Source: Mesoflavibacter sp. (GTDB taxonomy: Bacteria; Pseudomonadota; Alphaproteobacteria; UBA8366; Aestuariispiraceae). From it: a stretch of DNA of 64,000 nt. The first letter of the stretch is position 1; each line of letters opens with the position of its first letter. Location of the stretch: positions 4,370,148 to 4,434,147 of the forward strand of contig CP051228.1 of NCBI GenBank assembly GCA_017792345.1, in the 5' to 3' direction. The notes beneath the pieces are model-generated. The model saw only the letters and a list, made by a program, of their open reading frames with translations, was not told where the DNA came from and did not search any database. The position numbers and the translations under genes were made by a program. Shown one piece after another: positions 1-8,964 of the stretch.

Positions 1-330
1 AGAGCATAGAAATACCTCCCAGATGTTCAGGAGGATACGCGCCCGCCCCGGAAAATCCGGCCCGTGCCCACCTCCCCCTTTGGTTCTGTCCGCGCGCCGA
101 ACTTGCCGTCGGCGTTGAAAAGTGCGGACATATTTGCGCCTTCGTCATTTCGTGCGAAGGTCCGGAGGCGCAAAGACTAACCGCAACAGAACACGATGGG
201 AAGGCGCGTTTTGAAATACTGTATCCAAACAACCATGCTGCGACGCAATAAAAATACGCGATACGGATAATCGAAACGACCCGCCCTCCCCCGTGCATCC
301 TTACAAAACCCGAAGAAATTGGAGGCCGAT
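1..330. other. Gene-free left edge
   Basis: I see no convincing coding region here. The only long frame is an antisense shadow of the next gene. The stretch holds a nested inverted repeat at 133-174 and the ribosome binding site of the hydratase gene (GGAGG at 321-325). It probably carries the promoter of that gene, but no clear -35/-10 pair stands out. Confidence 0.6.
133..174. repeat. Nested inverted repeat
   Basis: TTTGCGCC at 133-140 is complementary to GGCGCAAA at 167-174. Inside it CCTTCG at 139-144 pairs with CGAAGG at 155-160. The two stems share two bases, so they can nest or partly compete. There is no T-run after it on the + strand, so it is not a classical terminator. It could be a regulatory hairpin in the leader of the downstream gene or the end of an upstream transcript outside the window. 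Confidence 0.45.
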
Positions 331-1143
331 GTGACGGACGCCCTGACGGCGCAATCCTTTGAAACCCTGCAGCTCACGGCCCCCGTGGACCACGTTCTAA
401 GCATCGTGTTGAATCGGCCGGACCGGCGGAACGCTTTCAACACGCGCATGGCCGAAGAACTGATTTCCGTTTGGGCGAGATTGGCGGAGCGGGAGGGAGA
501 CGGGTTTCGCTGTGCCGTCCTGTCCGGCGCCGGCGACAAGGCGTTCTGCTCCGGTGCCGATCTCAAAGAACGGAACGGCATGGACAAGGCGGCCTGGCAG
601 CACCAGCACACATTGTTCGAGCGCATGTCCTACGGGCTGATGAACTGCCCGATCCCGGTCATCGGCGCTGTCGAGGGCGCCGCCTATGCCGGTGGGTTCG
701 AGCTGATGCTGGGCTGCAGCTTTGTATTTGCCTCCCATACTGCACGTTTTGCCCTGACGGAAGTCACGCTGGGTTTGATCCCCGGGATCGGCGGGACGCA
801 GTTGCTGCCCCGGGCCGTCGGACGTGCGCGCGCCTTGGAGATACTGCTGACCGGTACGCCATTCGGCGCGACGGAGGCAGCGGAATGGGGTCTCGTCAAT
901 CGTCTCTGCGAACCCGGCACGGTTCGGGATCAAGCTATAGAGAGCGCTGCGCGCATTGCCGCGAACGCACCGCTATCCGTGCGTCAGGTCCTACGTGCCG
1001 CGCGGGATGCCACGGATAAGGACCTGGCCAGCGGGCTTGCATACGAACTCGACTGCTACAACACGCTGATCGAGACGGAAGACCGCCAGGAAGGCATCCG
1101 GGCGTTCAACGAAAAACGCCCGCCCCGATTTATCGGTCGTTGA
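331..1143 (+). CDS. Enoyl-CoA hydratase/isomerase (crotonase) family protein
   Basis: Crotonase-fold protein of 270 residues, expected to hydrate a 2-enoyl-CoA in acyl-CoA catabolism in the cytosol. I chose the GTG at 331 because GGAGG lies at 321-325 with a 5-base spacer; an in-frame TTG at 319 overlaps that site and is unlikely. The oxyanion-hole segment around CSGADL and the second one around AYAGGFEL are present. Both glutamates used by true hydratases are kept (E124 in GGFEL and E144 in FALTE, followed by GLIPGIGGTQ). The C-terminus carries the usual EGIRAFNEKRPP segment. The natural acyl substrate cannot be read from the sequence. It stands alone, followed after 105 bases by an unrelated secreted protein. 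Confidence 0.85.
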   Translation: MTDALTAQSFETLQLTAPVDHVLSIVLNRPDRRNAFNTRMAEELISVWARLAEREGDGFRCAVLSGAGDKAFCSGADLKERNGMDKAAWQHQHTLFERMSYGLMNCPIPVIGAVEGAAYAGGFELMLGCSFVFASHTARFALTEVTLGLIPGIGGTQLLPRAVGRARALEILLTGTPFGATEAAEWGLVNRLCEPGTVRDQAIESAARIAANAPLSVRQVLRAARDATDKDLASGLAYELDCYNTLIETEDRQEGIRAFNEKRPPRFIGR

Positions 1144-1248
1144 CGCCGGCCCCATCCGACCATTTTATGGCCGTCTTCCCGCCGCAAGGGACCGGTAAAA
1201 CACGTAACGGATGGCGCTGCCGTTCGTTTCATATGCCCCTGGAGAGAC

Positions 1249-2412
1249 ATGCGACTGATAGCCTGCCTCGTTTTCGCCATTGCCGCCGCGCTGCCCTTCG
1301 GTGCGGCCCAGGCACAGGATAAGCCGCTGCTGGTTCTGCAACTGGAATCAGCTCTGAACTTGACAGTCACCGGACGCAAGGCCGGTTTGTCCGGGGCCGT
1401 CTACGCCTTGGCGCCACGTGGTGACGAAAGCGGTGTCCATTCGGTTCAGGTGGCTTTCGACGCGCGGAACCGTCCCGTCCTGACACGGTTGGTGCGCAAG
1501 ATCGCGGGCGCGCCGGATTCGGATCTGTTGGTGTCGGCCGCACAATCCGTCGTGCCTTTGGTTCTGCCCGCTTGGCAGGACGGGCCAAACGCCCTGGCGC
1601 AGCAGGCCGCAGAAGTCCTGCGAAACTTTGCTTCCAATGGAACGGCGGTGCGCACAACGATCCAGGCCGATGGAGGCCGGGCGGTAACCGTTGATTTCGT
1701 CGCCGCGGAAAGGCTGGCCATTGTCGACCTCCCTGTTGGCGCACAGGACGCGCGGCGTCTCGATGAATCCTCGGTCGCGCGGTTGGTCTCCGACGCGACG
1801 CTGACATTCGAAGACGGGGCGACCGGCGGACATCGCCGCTACCACGCACCGAACGGCCGTCTGGCCGGAGGAGTCGGCGACGGCGAAACGCGGGAAACCG
1901 GCAGTTGGATGACCAATGCCGACGGTCACTATTGCATCGAGACGGCACCGGTACCGGAATTCCGGTGCTTTGCCGTCTATGATACCGGGAGCCGCTATGC
2001 GGCGGTGCCGGTCATCGCCGGCGCGGCGGACAGCCGGGGGCTGCGCCATTTCCGTGTCGAATTCGGCAATCCGGGCCAGTTCTCAGCGCCCCGCCGCAAC
2101 GACGCGACCGGCGCGGCGGTGACCGCGATGATTGTGTCCGGACAAACGGAAGAAAGGCGCCGGGCGGGTGAAGGCACGGACCGGATTTTCCTGAAACCGG
2201 ATGGCGATTTCGCTGGAATTCGCGACGGCCAGCCCGTCCAGGGCCGCTGGTCGGTGATGAGCGACGGGCGGCGCTGCCTGACAGATGCGGACGGCATCAG
2301 CGAATGCGTTTTTCTGAGCGAAACAGACGGCGGTACCTTCCGGCATTTCGATGCCGAGGGCGCCTTCCTGGGTGAATCCTTGTACCGCGACGGCAATCCG
2401 AACGGGTTCTGA
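1249..2412 (+). CDS. Secreted protein of unknown function with a duplicated Cys/Trp module
   Basis: I do not recognise a named family. The 387-residue product begins with a typical Sec signal peptide (hydrophobic residues 3-20, cleavage expected after AQAQ near 23), so it should be periplasmic. Residues 25-165 form a region with no motif I know. The C-terminal half contains two related copies of a short module: W220 with C229 and C240, and W334 with C343 and C353. In each, the pattern is G-x-W, an Asp-Gly turn, then two Cys 10-11 residues apart, suggesting one disulfide per copy. The start is preceded by GGAGA at 1241-1245. It ends 5 bases before the convergent FAH gene. Confidence 0.75.
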   Translation: MRLIACLVFAIAAALPFGAAQAQDKPLLVLQLESALNLTVTGRKAGLSGAVYALAPRGDESGVHSVQVAFDARNRPVLTRLVRKIAGAPDSDLLVSAAQSVVPLVLPAWQDGPNALAQQAAEVLRNFASNGTAVRTTIQADGGRAVTVDFVAAERLAIVDLPVGAQDARRLDESSVARLVSDATLTFEDGATGGHRRYHAPNGRLAGGVGDGETRETGSWMTNADGHYCIETAPVPEFRCFAVYDTGSRYAAVPVIAGAADSRGLRHFRVEFGNPGQFSAPRRNDATGAAVTAMIVSGQTEERRRAGEGTDRIFLKPDGDFAGIRDGQPVQGRWSVMSDGRRCLTDADGISECVFLSETDGGTFRHFDAEGAFLGESLYRDGNPNGF

Positions 2413-2417
2413 TCCGT

Positions 2418-3260
2418 TCAGGCCGCGACCACGAAGTGGTTCTGGTTGCCTAACCCATCGACACCGCATTCCAGCCGGTTGCCCGCCCGCAGATATTCCG
2501 GCGGGTCCATGCCATGGCCGACGCCGGGCGGCGTGCCCGTCGCGATTACATCGCCCGGATGCAGGGTCATGAAGTGACTGAGATAGCTGACGATATGGGC
2601 GACACCGAAAATCATCAGTTCGGTATTGCCGTACTGCTTTCGCCGACCGTCGACATCGAGCCATAGTCCCAGGCGCTGAGGGTCGACCACCGCATCCCGC
2701 GTCACAAGCCAAGGTCCCAACGGCGCGAAGGTGTCGCAGCTTTTACCTTTCGTCCATTGGCCGCCGCGCTTGTTCTGATAATCGCGTTCGGAGAAATCGA
2801 TGAACGCCGAATATCCCGCGACGTAGTTCAAGGCATCCTCTTCCGAGACATAAGACGCCTTTTCGCCGATCACGACCGCCAATTCGACTTCCCAATCGGT
2901 ATGGCTGGAGCCCTTCGGCAGTTTGATGTCGTCGGAAGGACCGGTCAGTGCGCTGGTCGCCTTCATGAAGATCACCGGCTCCGATGGTGGCTGCGCGCCC
3001 ACTTCCTTGGCGTGGTCGCTGTAGTTCAGCCCGATGCAGATGATCTTGCCGATCCCCGTGACCGGAATACCCAGACGCGGCTTGCCTTCAACGAGGGGTA
3101 GATCCTTGACGGAATGGGCGGCGAGCGCCTTCAGCCCGTCCGCGGATAGGACATCCCCGGTGATATCCGGCAGCAGGCCGGAAAGGTCCCGCACAGCCCC
3201 GTCACCGTCGACCAAACCGGGTTTTTCGTCGCCTTTTTGACCGTATCGGACCAGTTTCAT
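2418..3260 (-). CDS. Fumarylacetoacetate hydrolase (FAH) family protein
   Basis: Cytosolic metal-dependent hydrolase, isomerase or decarboxylase of the FAH superfamily, about 280 residues. The family core is clear: IICIGLNYSDHAKE near residue 75, the metal-binding acidic string TDWEVELAVVIG near 115, and the C-terminal PGDVIATGTPPGVGHG loop. This short FAHD-like form acts on acylpyruvates, oxaloacetate or aromatic ring-cleavage products in known relatives; the substrate here is unknown. I chose ATG at 3260, which has AAGGGGA upstream at a 9-base spacing; a GTG two codons earlier is too close to it. It is divergent from the DUF1194 gene with only 61 bases between the two starts. Confidence 0.85.
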   Translation of the reverse strand: MKLVRYGQKGDEKPGLVDGDGAVRDLSGLLPDITGDVLSADGLKALAAHSVKDLPLVEGKPRLGIPVTGIGKIICIGLNYSDHAKEVGAQPPSEPVIFMKATSALTGPSDDIKLPKGSSHTDWEVELAVVIGEKASYVSEEDALNYVAGYSAFIDFSERDYQNKRGGQWTKGKSCDTFAPLGPWLVTRDAVVDPQRLGLWLDVDGRRKQYGNTELMIFGVAHIVSYLSHFMTLHPGDVIATGTPPGVGHGMDPPEYLRAGNRLECGVDGLGNQNHFVVAA

Positions 3261-3321
3261 GGCCACGCTTCCCCTTCGGACTATTATTCTGGTCCTGGAT
3301 CGTGCATGGAGGTCGAACGAA

Positions 3322-4047
3322 ATGCAACGTCGGCAAGTATTGGCTGCGCTTGGCCTGGGGATCGGGTCTGCGATTTTTCATCTGCCGCGAGCTGATGCCC
3401 AAACGGGCGGTGGCGCGGAAATCGTGGATGTCGAGATCGTTCTGGCCGCGGACGGTTCCGGATCGATCGACGACGAGGAACTGGCCCTGCAACGGCGCGG
3501 TTATGCGGAAGCCATCACCCACCCGGATGTCGTTCGCACCATTCTGGGCGGCCTGCACGGCCGCATCGCCATCGCCTATATCGAATGGGGCGGCCCCTAT
3601 TCCCAACACACGATCGTCGATTGGACACTGATCGACAGCGAGGAGTCGGCGCAAGCATTCGCCGCGGATTTGGTCAGGGCGCCCCGCGCGGCCCAGGGCT
3701 ACAATTCGATCAGCGGCGCGATCGACTATTCAGTTCAAAAGATAAACACGAACTCTTTCAATGGATTGCGTAAAATCATCGATGTTTCAGGTGACGGTCC
3801 GCAGAATGGGGGACGGTCCGTCCAGGCAGCACGGAAAGACGCCGTTGCACAAGGAATCACCATCAACGCCCTGGTCGTAAAGTCCCGAGGCGGCGGATAT
3901 CCGGGGCCCCGCGGCGAGCCCTTGGAAGATCACTATCGCAATGATGTCATCGGCGGTTTCGGCGCCTTCGTTATGACCGCAGATGAAACGCTGCGCTTCA
4001 ACGAGGCGGTCCGCCGCAAGTTAGTCCTTGAAATCGCAATGAAATAG
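3322..4047 (+). CDS. DUF1194 domain-containing exported vWA-like protein
   Basis: A 241-residue exported protein of the DUF1194 family, a von Willebrand A-like fold. The N-terminus has a twin-arginine-like start (RRQVLAA) and a hydrophobic stretch, with likely cleavage after ADAQ near residue 27. The metal-ion-dependent adhesion site is intact: DGSGS at 44-48, with the later IDVSGDG strand. The start at 3322 is set by GGAGG at 3308-3312 with a 9-base spacer; a longer in-frame reading from 3259 would run over the neighbour's start. The family is common in Alphaproteobacteria and its role is not established. It is not obviously linked to the importer operon that starts about 280 bases later. 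Confidence 0.82.
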   Translation: MQRRQVLAALGLGIGSAIFHLPRADAQTGGGAEIVDVEIVLAADGSGSIDDEELALQRRGYAEAITHPDVVRTILGGLHGRIAIAYIEWGGPYSQHTIVDWTLIDSEESAQAFAADLVRAPRAAQGYNSISGAIDYSVQKINTNSFNGLRKIIDVSGDGPQNGGRSVQAARKDAVAQGITINALVVKSRGGGYPGPRGEPLEDHYRNDVIGGFGAFVMTADETLRFNEAVRRKLVLEIAMK

Positions 4048-4102
4048 CGTTTCCCGGCTTGATCACTTGGAACGGGTCCTTTGCCGGGTTGGACCAGAAG
4101 TA

Positions 4103-4131
4103 TTGACCTTATGGGCGGCTTATCTTTTAAG
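4103..4131 (+). promoter_or_regulatory. Sigma-70-like promoter of the peptide-type ABC operon
   Basis: TTGACC at 4103-4108 is followed after 17 bases by TTTAAG at 4126-4131. The -35 matches the consensus at 5 of 6 positions, the -10 at 4 of 6, and the spacing is ideal. It leaves a leader of about 190 bases before the binding-protein gene. Inference from sequence only. Confidence 0.5.
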
Positions 4132-4326
4132 TTTGTGTAACGGAAAGCGATGCGACGGGACTGGGGATATCGCACAGGCGGGGGAAACCGGGCAAACACA
4201 GACCCTATCCCTCCCAATCTCTACAATCATAATCGGCATCCGATCCGCCAACCGGTTCGGCGCTCACCTCTGGGAATTGGTCCTCCCGCGGGCGCCGACG
4301 AGACAACAGGGAAAGGGACTACATCC

Positions 4327-5913
4327 ATGAAGAAGTCACTGGCGTATCTAATCGCCGCTGGTCTGGCGGCAACGACGGCGTTGTCGACCGCACAGGCCGA
4401 AACCTTGCGGTGGGCGCGAGCCGGCGATTCGCTGACTCTCGATCCGCACGCTCAGAACGAAGGCCCGACGCATACGCTGGCTCACCAGATGTATGAGCCG
4501 CTGCTGCACCGCGACATGGCGGGTCAGATCGTGCCGGCCCTCGCGACGTCCTGGGCGGCCACCGACAACCCGAACATTTGGGAATTCAAGCTGCGCGAAG
4601 GCGTGAAATTCCATAACGGCGAAGATTTCACCGCCGACGACGTCGTGTTCTCGCTCAACCGCGCGATGCGTCCGACTTCGGCGATGAAGGAGCTGTTGTC
4701 GTCCGTCGAGGAAGTACGCAAGGTTGACGATCTGACGGTTCATATCGTGACCGCCGGTCCGAACCCGCTGATGCCGAACAACCTCACCAACCTTTTCATC
4801 ATGGATGAAGGCTGGACGATGGATAACGGCTGCGCCGAACCCCAGGATATCGCCAATGGCGGCGACAATCCGTGCGTGCGCTCCACCAACGGCACCGGCG
4901 CCTATGTGCTGGAAAGCCGCGCCCAGGACCAGAAAACCGTCCTGAAGGCCAACCCGAACTATTGGGGCATTGGCGAATTCCCGCTGGAAGTGACGGAAAT
5001 CGTCTACACCCCGATTCAAGAAAGCGCGACGCGCGTGTCCGCCTTCCTGTCGGGTGAAGTCGACCTGATCCAGGACGTCCCGGTTCAGGATCTGGGCCGC
5101 GTGTCCGAAACGGCCGGCCTGGTGGTCAGCACCGCGCCGCAGAACCGGACGATCTTCTTCGGGCTGAATGTCGGTGACGCCGACCTGACGTCCGATAACG
5201 TCGAAGGCAAGAACCCCTTCGCCGATGTCAAAGTCCGCGAAGCGATGAACATCGCCATCAACCGCGATGCCATCCAGAAGGTTGTTATGCGCGGTCAGTC
5301 GTCGCCGACGGGCGTCATCATGCCCCCGTTCGTCAACGGCTGGACGGAAGCGCTGGACCAGTATCCGGCTTACGACGTCGACAAGGCGAAGTCGCTGATG
5401 GCTGAAGCCGGCTATGCCGATGGGTTCGAAGTTACGCTGAACTGCCCGAACGACCGCTACATCAACGACGAAGCGATCTGTCAGGCGGCTGTCGGCATGC
5501 TGGGTCAGATCGGTATTAAGGTTGCGCTCGACGCATTGCCGAAGGCGCAGCACTTCCCGCTGATCAAGAACAAGGAAACCGACTTCTACATGCTCGGCTG
5601 GGGCGTCCCGACCTTCGATTCGGAATACGTCTTCAACTTCCTGGTTCACACGACCACCGACGAGCTGGGTTCCTGGAATGGCACGCGCTACACCAACCCG
5701 AACCTGGATCAGTTGATCGTCAGCCTGGCGTCTGAAACCGATCTGGATCGTCGCAACGAAACCATCGCCCAAATCTGGGGCACGGTTCAGTCCGAAATCC
5801 TGTACCTGCCGATTCACCATCAGGTCCTGAACTGGGGCATGACGGACAAGATCGATTTCGCGGTGCAGCCTGAAGACCAGCCGCACATCAAGTACCTGAA
5901 GTACAAGATGTAA
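4327..5913 (+). CDS. ABC transporter substrate-binding protein, peptide/opine/nickel (SBP_bac_5) family
   Basis: Periplasmic binding protein of a Dpp/Opp-type importer, 528 residues, the usual size. It begins with a Sec signal peptide (KK then a hydrophobic run, cleavage near TAQA, residue 22). The family body follows: the early TLRWARAGDSLTLDPH strand, LREGVKFHNGEDFTADDV near residue 95, and the later VREAMNIAINRDAI helix. The ATG at 4327 follows AAAGGGA. The first of five co-directional transport genes, it is separated from the permeases by a hairpin, as expected for a component needed in excess. The ligand (peptide, opine, amino sugar or other) cannot be read from the sequence. Confidence 0.92.
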   Translation: MKKSLAYLIAAGLAATTALSTAQAETLRWARAGDSLTLDPHAQNEGPTHTLAHQMYEPLLHRDMAGQIVPALATSWAATDNPNIWEFKLREGVKFHNGEDFTADDVVFSLNRAMRPTSAMKELLSSVEEVRKVDDLTVHIVTAGPNPLMPNNLTNLFIMDEGWTMDNGCAEPQDIANGGDNPCVRSTNGTGAYVLESRAQDQKTVLKANPNYWGIGEFPLEVTEIVYTPIQESATRVSAFLSGEVDLIQDVPVQDLGRVSETAGLVVSTAPQNRTIFFGLNVGDADLTSDNVEGKNPFADVKVREAMNIAINRDAIQKVVMRGQSSPTGVIMPPFVNGWTEALDQYPAYDVDKAKSLMAEAGYADGFEVTLNCPNDRYINDEAICQAAVGMLGQIGIKVALDALPKAQHFPLIKNKETDFYMLGWGVPTFDSEYVFNFLVHTTTDELGSWNGTRYTNPNLDQLIVSLASETDLDRRNETIAQIWGTVQSEILYLPIHHQVLNWGMTDKIDFAVQPEDQPHIKYLKYKM

Positions 5914-5928
5914 GGCTGAATGGGTTCG

Positions 5929-5955
5929 GGGGCGGTCGTTAGCGGCCGCCCCTTT
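5929..5955 (+). terminator. Intercistronic GC-rich hairpin after the binding-protein gene
   Basis: GGGGCGG at 5929-5935 pairs with CCGCCCC at 5946-5952 around a 10-base loop, followed by TTTCCCTTTC. It sits between the binding-protein stop and the first permease. It is likely a partial terminator or mRNA-stabilising structure that keeps the binding protein more abundant than the membrane parts. Confidence 0.55.
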
Positions 5956-5987
5956 CCCTTTCGATCTCTCAGGAAAGCGAAGACGAA

Positions 5988-6974
5988 ATGCTCGCCTTCA
6001 TCATCCGCCGTATCGGGCAGGCCCTTCTCGTCCTGCTGGCGGTCGGCTTTGTTTCATTCGCCATGTTCAAGTTCATGGGCGATCCCCTGGAAAACTTGCT
6101 CGGCCAGGAAGCCACCCTTGCGGACCGCGCCGAATTAGAGGAACGCCTCGGCCTGAACGATCCGATCCCGGTTCAATACATGCAGTATCTGGCGCGCGCC
6201 ATGGACGGCAATTTCGGCGTGTCCTATCGCGTCGGTCTGCCAGTCGGAGAAGTCATTCTGAGCCGCCTGCCCGCGACGCTGGAATTGGCCGCATTATCCG
6301 GGTTTCTGGCGATCTTCTTCGGCATCATATTCGGTATCTACACAGCCATCCGCCGCGATGGATTCATCGCCCAGACCATTATGACGACCTCGCTGATCGG
6401 CGTTTCGCTGCCGACCTTCCTGATCGGCGTGTTTCTGATTTGGGCCTTTGCCGTCAATCTCGGCTGGCTCCCCTCCTTCGGACGCGGCCAGACTGCCTCC
6501 GTCTTCGGCGTCGAACTGGCGATCCTGACCTGGAGCGGATTCAAGTCGATGATCCTTCCGGCCGTCACATTGGGTCTGTACCAGATGACGCTGATTATGC
6601 GCCTGGTTCGGTCCGAGATGCTGGAGGTCCTGCGCTCCGACTACATTCGCTTTGCGCGCGCCCGCGGATTGGGCGACCGGGCGATTCATTTCGGACATGC
6701 CCTGAAGAATACGCTGGTCCCGGTCATCACCATCACCGGCCTTCAACTCGGGTCGATCATCGCCTTCGCGATCATTACCGAGACCGTCTTCCAATGGCCG
6801 GGTGTCGGCCTTCTGTTCATCAATGCGGTGAACTTCGTCGATATCCCGGTCATGTCGGCCTATTTGTTGCTGGTCGGTGCGATCTTCGTGACGATCAATC
6901 TGATCGTCGATCTGCTGTATTTCGTCATTGATCCCCGGCTGCAAGCAGACCGCGCCGGCGGAGGAGGTCACTGA
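5988..6974 (+). CDS. ABC transporter permease (DppB-type)
   Basis: Inner-membrane permease of the oligopeptide-type importer, 328 residues with about six membrane spans. The first span lies at residues 9-30 and is followed by the periplasmic segment with the LGLNDPIPVQYMQYL pattern typical of DppB/OppB. The cytoplasmic EAA loop, where the ATPases dock, reads SDYIRFARARGLG near residue 215. The start follows AGGAAAG. The stop overlaps the next start (TGATG at 6972-6976), so the two permeases are translationally coupled and should form the transmembrane heterodimer. Confidence 0.93.
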   Translation: MLAFIIRRIGQALLVLLAVGFVSFAMFKFMGDPLENLLGQEATLADRAELEERLGLNDPIPVQYMQYLARAMDGNFGVSYRVGLPVGEVILSRLPATLELAALSGFLAIFFGIIFGIYTAIRRDGFIAQTIMTTSLIGVSLPTFLIGVFLIWAFAVNLGWLPSFGRGQTASVFGVELAILTWSGFKSMILPAVTLGLYQMTLIMRLVRSEMLEVLRSDYIRFARARGLGDRAIHFGHALKNTLVPVITITGLQLGSIIAFAIITETVFQWPGVGLLFINAVNFVDIPVMSAYLLLVGAIFVTINLIVDLLYFVIDPRLQADRAGGGGH

Positions 6975-7951
6975 TGGCCGACACCCAACCCAAAGGCGCG
7001 GCCCCCCGCCCGGTCTTCAGCGGCGCCGTATCACCGAAATCGCGGTTACAGCGCTGGGCGGATTCCGACATCTGGTATTCGTTCAAGCGCTCGCCGGTAA
7101 CGATCGTCGCGACCACCGTCTTCTTCATGTTGATCGCGGGCGCGCTTTTGGCGCCTCTGCTGTCGCCTTACACGCCGTTCGACCCGGGGTCGCTGAACCT
7201 GATGAATGGGTTCACGGAGCCGATGGCCGCGAACGCATTCACCGGCGACTATTTTCTGCTGGGCACCGACGATCAGGGCCGCGACGTTCTTTCGACCATT
7301 CTATTCGGCCTGCGCATCTCGCTTTTCGTCGGCATCACGGCCGTCCTGTTCGCCATGACGCTGGGGATCACCCTGGGGCTTATCGCCGGGTATATCGGCG
7401 GTTGGCTGGACGGGCTCATCATGCGCATCGCGGACATTCAGCTCACCTTCCCGTCGATCATGGTTGCAATGCTGCTCTATGGCATCGGCAAGGGCCTGAT
7501 ACCGCCTGCCTTGCGCGACGAAATGGCGATCTGGGTCCTGATCGTTTCGATCGGCCTTTCGGAATGGGTGCAATTCGCCCGGACCGTGCGCGGCGCGACG
7601 CTGGTCGAACGCGAGAAGGAATATGTTCAGGCAGCGCACCTGATCGGGCTGTCGAAGTGGAGCATCATGTTGCGTCACATCCTGCCGAATGTCGCGGGAC
7701 CGATCCTGGTTATTGCCACCATCAGCCTGGCACTGGCGATCATCGCCGAGGCGACGCTCAGCTTCCTGGGGGTCGGCGCGCCGAAAACCCAGCCGTCCCT
7801 CGGCACGCTGATCAATGTGGGCCGCCAGTTCATCCTGAGCGGCGAATGGTGGATCCTGCTGTTCCCGTCGCTGACCCTGCTGGCCCTTGCCTTGTCGGTG
7901 AACCTGCTGGGCGACTGGCTGCGCGACGTCCTGAATCCGAAGCTACGGTGA
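6974..7951 (+). CDS. ABC transporter permease (DppC-type)
   Basis: Second permease of the importer, 325 residues. It has a longer cytoplasmic N-terminus than DppB, a first membrane span near residues 45-67, and the periplasmic LLGTDDQGRDVLSTILFG signature of the DppC/OppC group. The EAA loop reads EKEYVQAAHLIGLSKW near residue 215. It overlaps the upstream permease and its stop overlaps a possible GTG start of the ATPase. Expected partner: the DppB-type subunit just before it. Confidence 0.93.
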   Translation: MADTQPKGAAPRPVFSGAVSPKSRLQRWADSDIWYSFKRSPVTIVATTVFFMLIAGALLAPLLSPYTPFDPGSLNLMNGFTEPMAANAFTGDYFLLGTDDQGRDVLSTILFGLRISLFVGITAVLFAMTLGITLGLIAGYIGGWLDGLIMRIADIQLTFPSIMVAMLLYGIGKGLIPPALRDEMAIWVLIVSIGLSEWVQFARTVRGATLVEREKEYVQAAHLIGLSKWSIMLRHILPNVAGPILVIATISLALAIIAEATLSFLGVGAPKTQPSLGTLINVGRQFILSGEWWILLFPSLTLLALALSVNLLGDWLRDVLNPKLR

Positions 7952-7956
7952 TCGAT

Positions 7957-8964
7957 ATGAGCACCCTTCCCGTCCTTTCGATTTCCGATCTGATTGTCGA
8001 GTTCCCCACGCGGCGAGGCGTTCTTCGGCCGGTCGACCGCGTCGGTTTTGACATCGCCCGCGGCGAAATTCTGGGTGTCGTCGGAGAATCCGGCGCCGGT
8101 AAGTCCATGTGCGGATCGGCCATTGTCGGCCTGATCGACCGCCCCGGCAGGATCACCGGTGGCGAAATCCGTCTTTCCGGCGAACGTATCGACACCCTGT
8201 CGCAAGAAAAGATGCGCCGCATCCGCGGCAAGCGGATCGGCATGGTCTTTCAGGATCCTCTGACCAGCCTCAACCCGTTGATGCGGGTCGGCGATCAGAT
8301 CGTCGAGACGATCCGAACCCACCTGCCGGTTTCAGAACATGAAGCCCGACGCCGCGCCGTCGCCGCCCTGGAGGAAGTCGGCATTCCCGCCGCCTCCACC
8401 CGCATCGACAGCTATCCCCACCAGTTTTCCGGCGGCATGCGTCAGCGTGTCGTCATCGCCCTCGCCCTGGCGGCCGAACCGGAACTGATCATCGCGGACG
8501 AACCGACAACGGCCTTGGATGTGTCGGTTCAGGCCCAAATCATGGCCCTGTTGAAGCGTCTTTGCCGGGATCGGGGTACGGCGGTCATGCTGATCACACA
8601 CGATATGGGCGTCATCGCCGAATCGACGGACCGCGTGGCCGTGCTCTACGCCGGACGCCTTGCCGAAATCGGTCCGACGCGCGACGTACTGAGCAGCCCT
8701 CGCCATCCCTATACAATCGGCCTCATGGCCTCCACGCCATCGCCGACCGGCGGGGCGGATCGGCTGAGCCAGATTCCTGGTGCCATGCCGAACTTGCGCG
8801 CCATTCCGCCTGGCTGCGCGTTCAATCCACGGTGCACGAAGGCATTCGGCCCCTGCACGTCCGAACTGCCTGTCCTGAAACCCGTCGGGCGGAACGAGGT
8901 CGCCTGCTGGCTGTTCGACGACGCACTGACGGGTAATCCCAACAAGGCGGAGGAAAACGCATGA
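7957..8964 (+). CDS. ABC transporter ATP-binding protein (DppD-type)
   Basis: Cytoplasmic ATPase energising the importer, 335 residues. Walker A GESGAGKS (near residue 45), the Q-loop at VFQDPLTSLNP, the signature FSGGMRQR, Walker B LIIADEPTTALD and the switch His in LITHDMG are all intact. The C-terminal oligopeptide-transporter extension (GCAFNPRC near 285) is present with its cysteines. The start is either ATG 7957 or the in-frame GTG at 7948 that overlaps the permease stop (GTGA). The gene overlaps the next ATPase by 4 bases. Confidence 0.92.
   Translation: MSTLPVLSISDLIVEFPTRRGVLRPVDRVGFDIARGEILGVVGESGAGKSMCGSAIVGLIDRPGRITGGEIRLSGERIDTLSQEKMRRIRGKRIGMVFQDPLTSLNPLMRVGDQIVETIRTHLPVSEHEARRRAVAALEEVGIPAASTRIDSYPHQFSGGMRQRVVIALALAAEPELIIADEPTTALDVSVQAQIMALLKRLCRDRGTAVMLITHDMGVIAESTDRVAVLYAGRLAEIGPTRDVLSSPRHPYTIGLMASTPSPTGGADRLSQIPGAMPNLRAIPPGCAFNPRCTKAFGPCTSELPVLKPVGRNEVACWLFDDALTGNPNKAEENA

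Noticed and set aside
4348-5886. 512-codon open frame opposite the ABC binding protein
   Set aside because: Antisense shadow; the sense strand encodes a clear SBP_bac_5 protein with a signal peptide.
6928-7956. N-terminal extension of the DppD ATPase frame through the DppC gene
   Set aside because: The long frame overlaps the whole DppC permease; ABC domain homology starts at about 7970 and the start is at 7957 or 7948.
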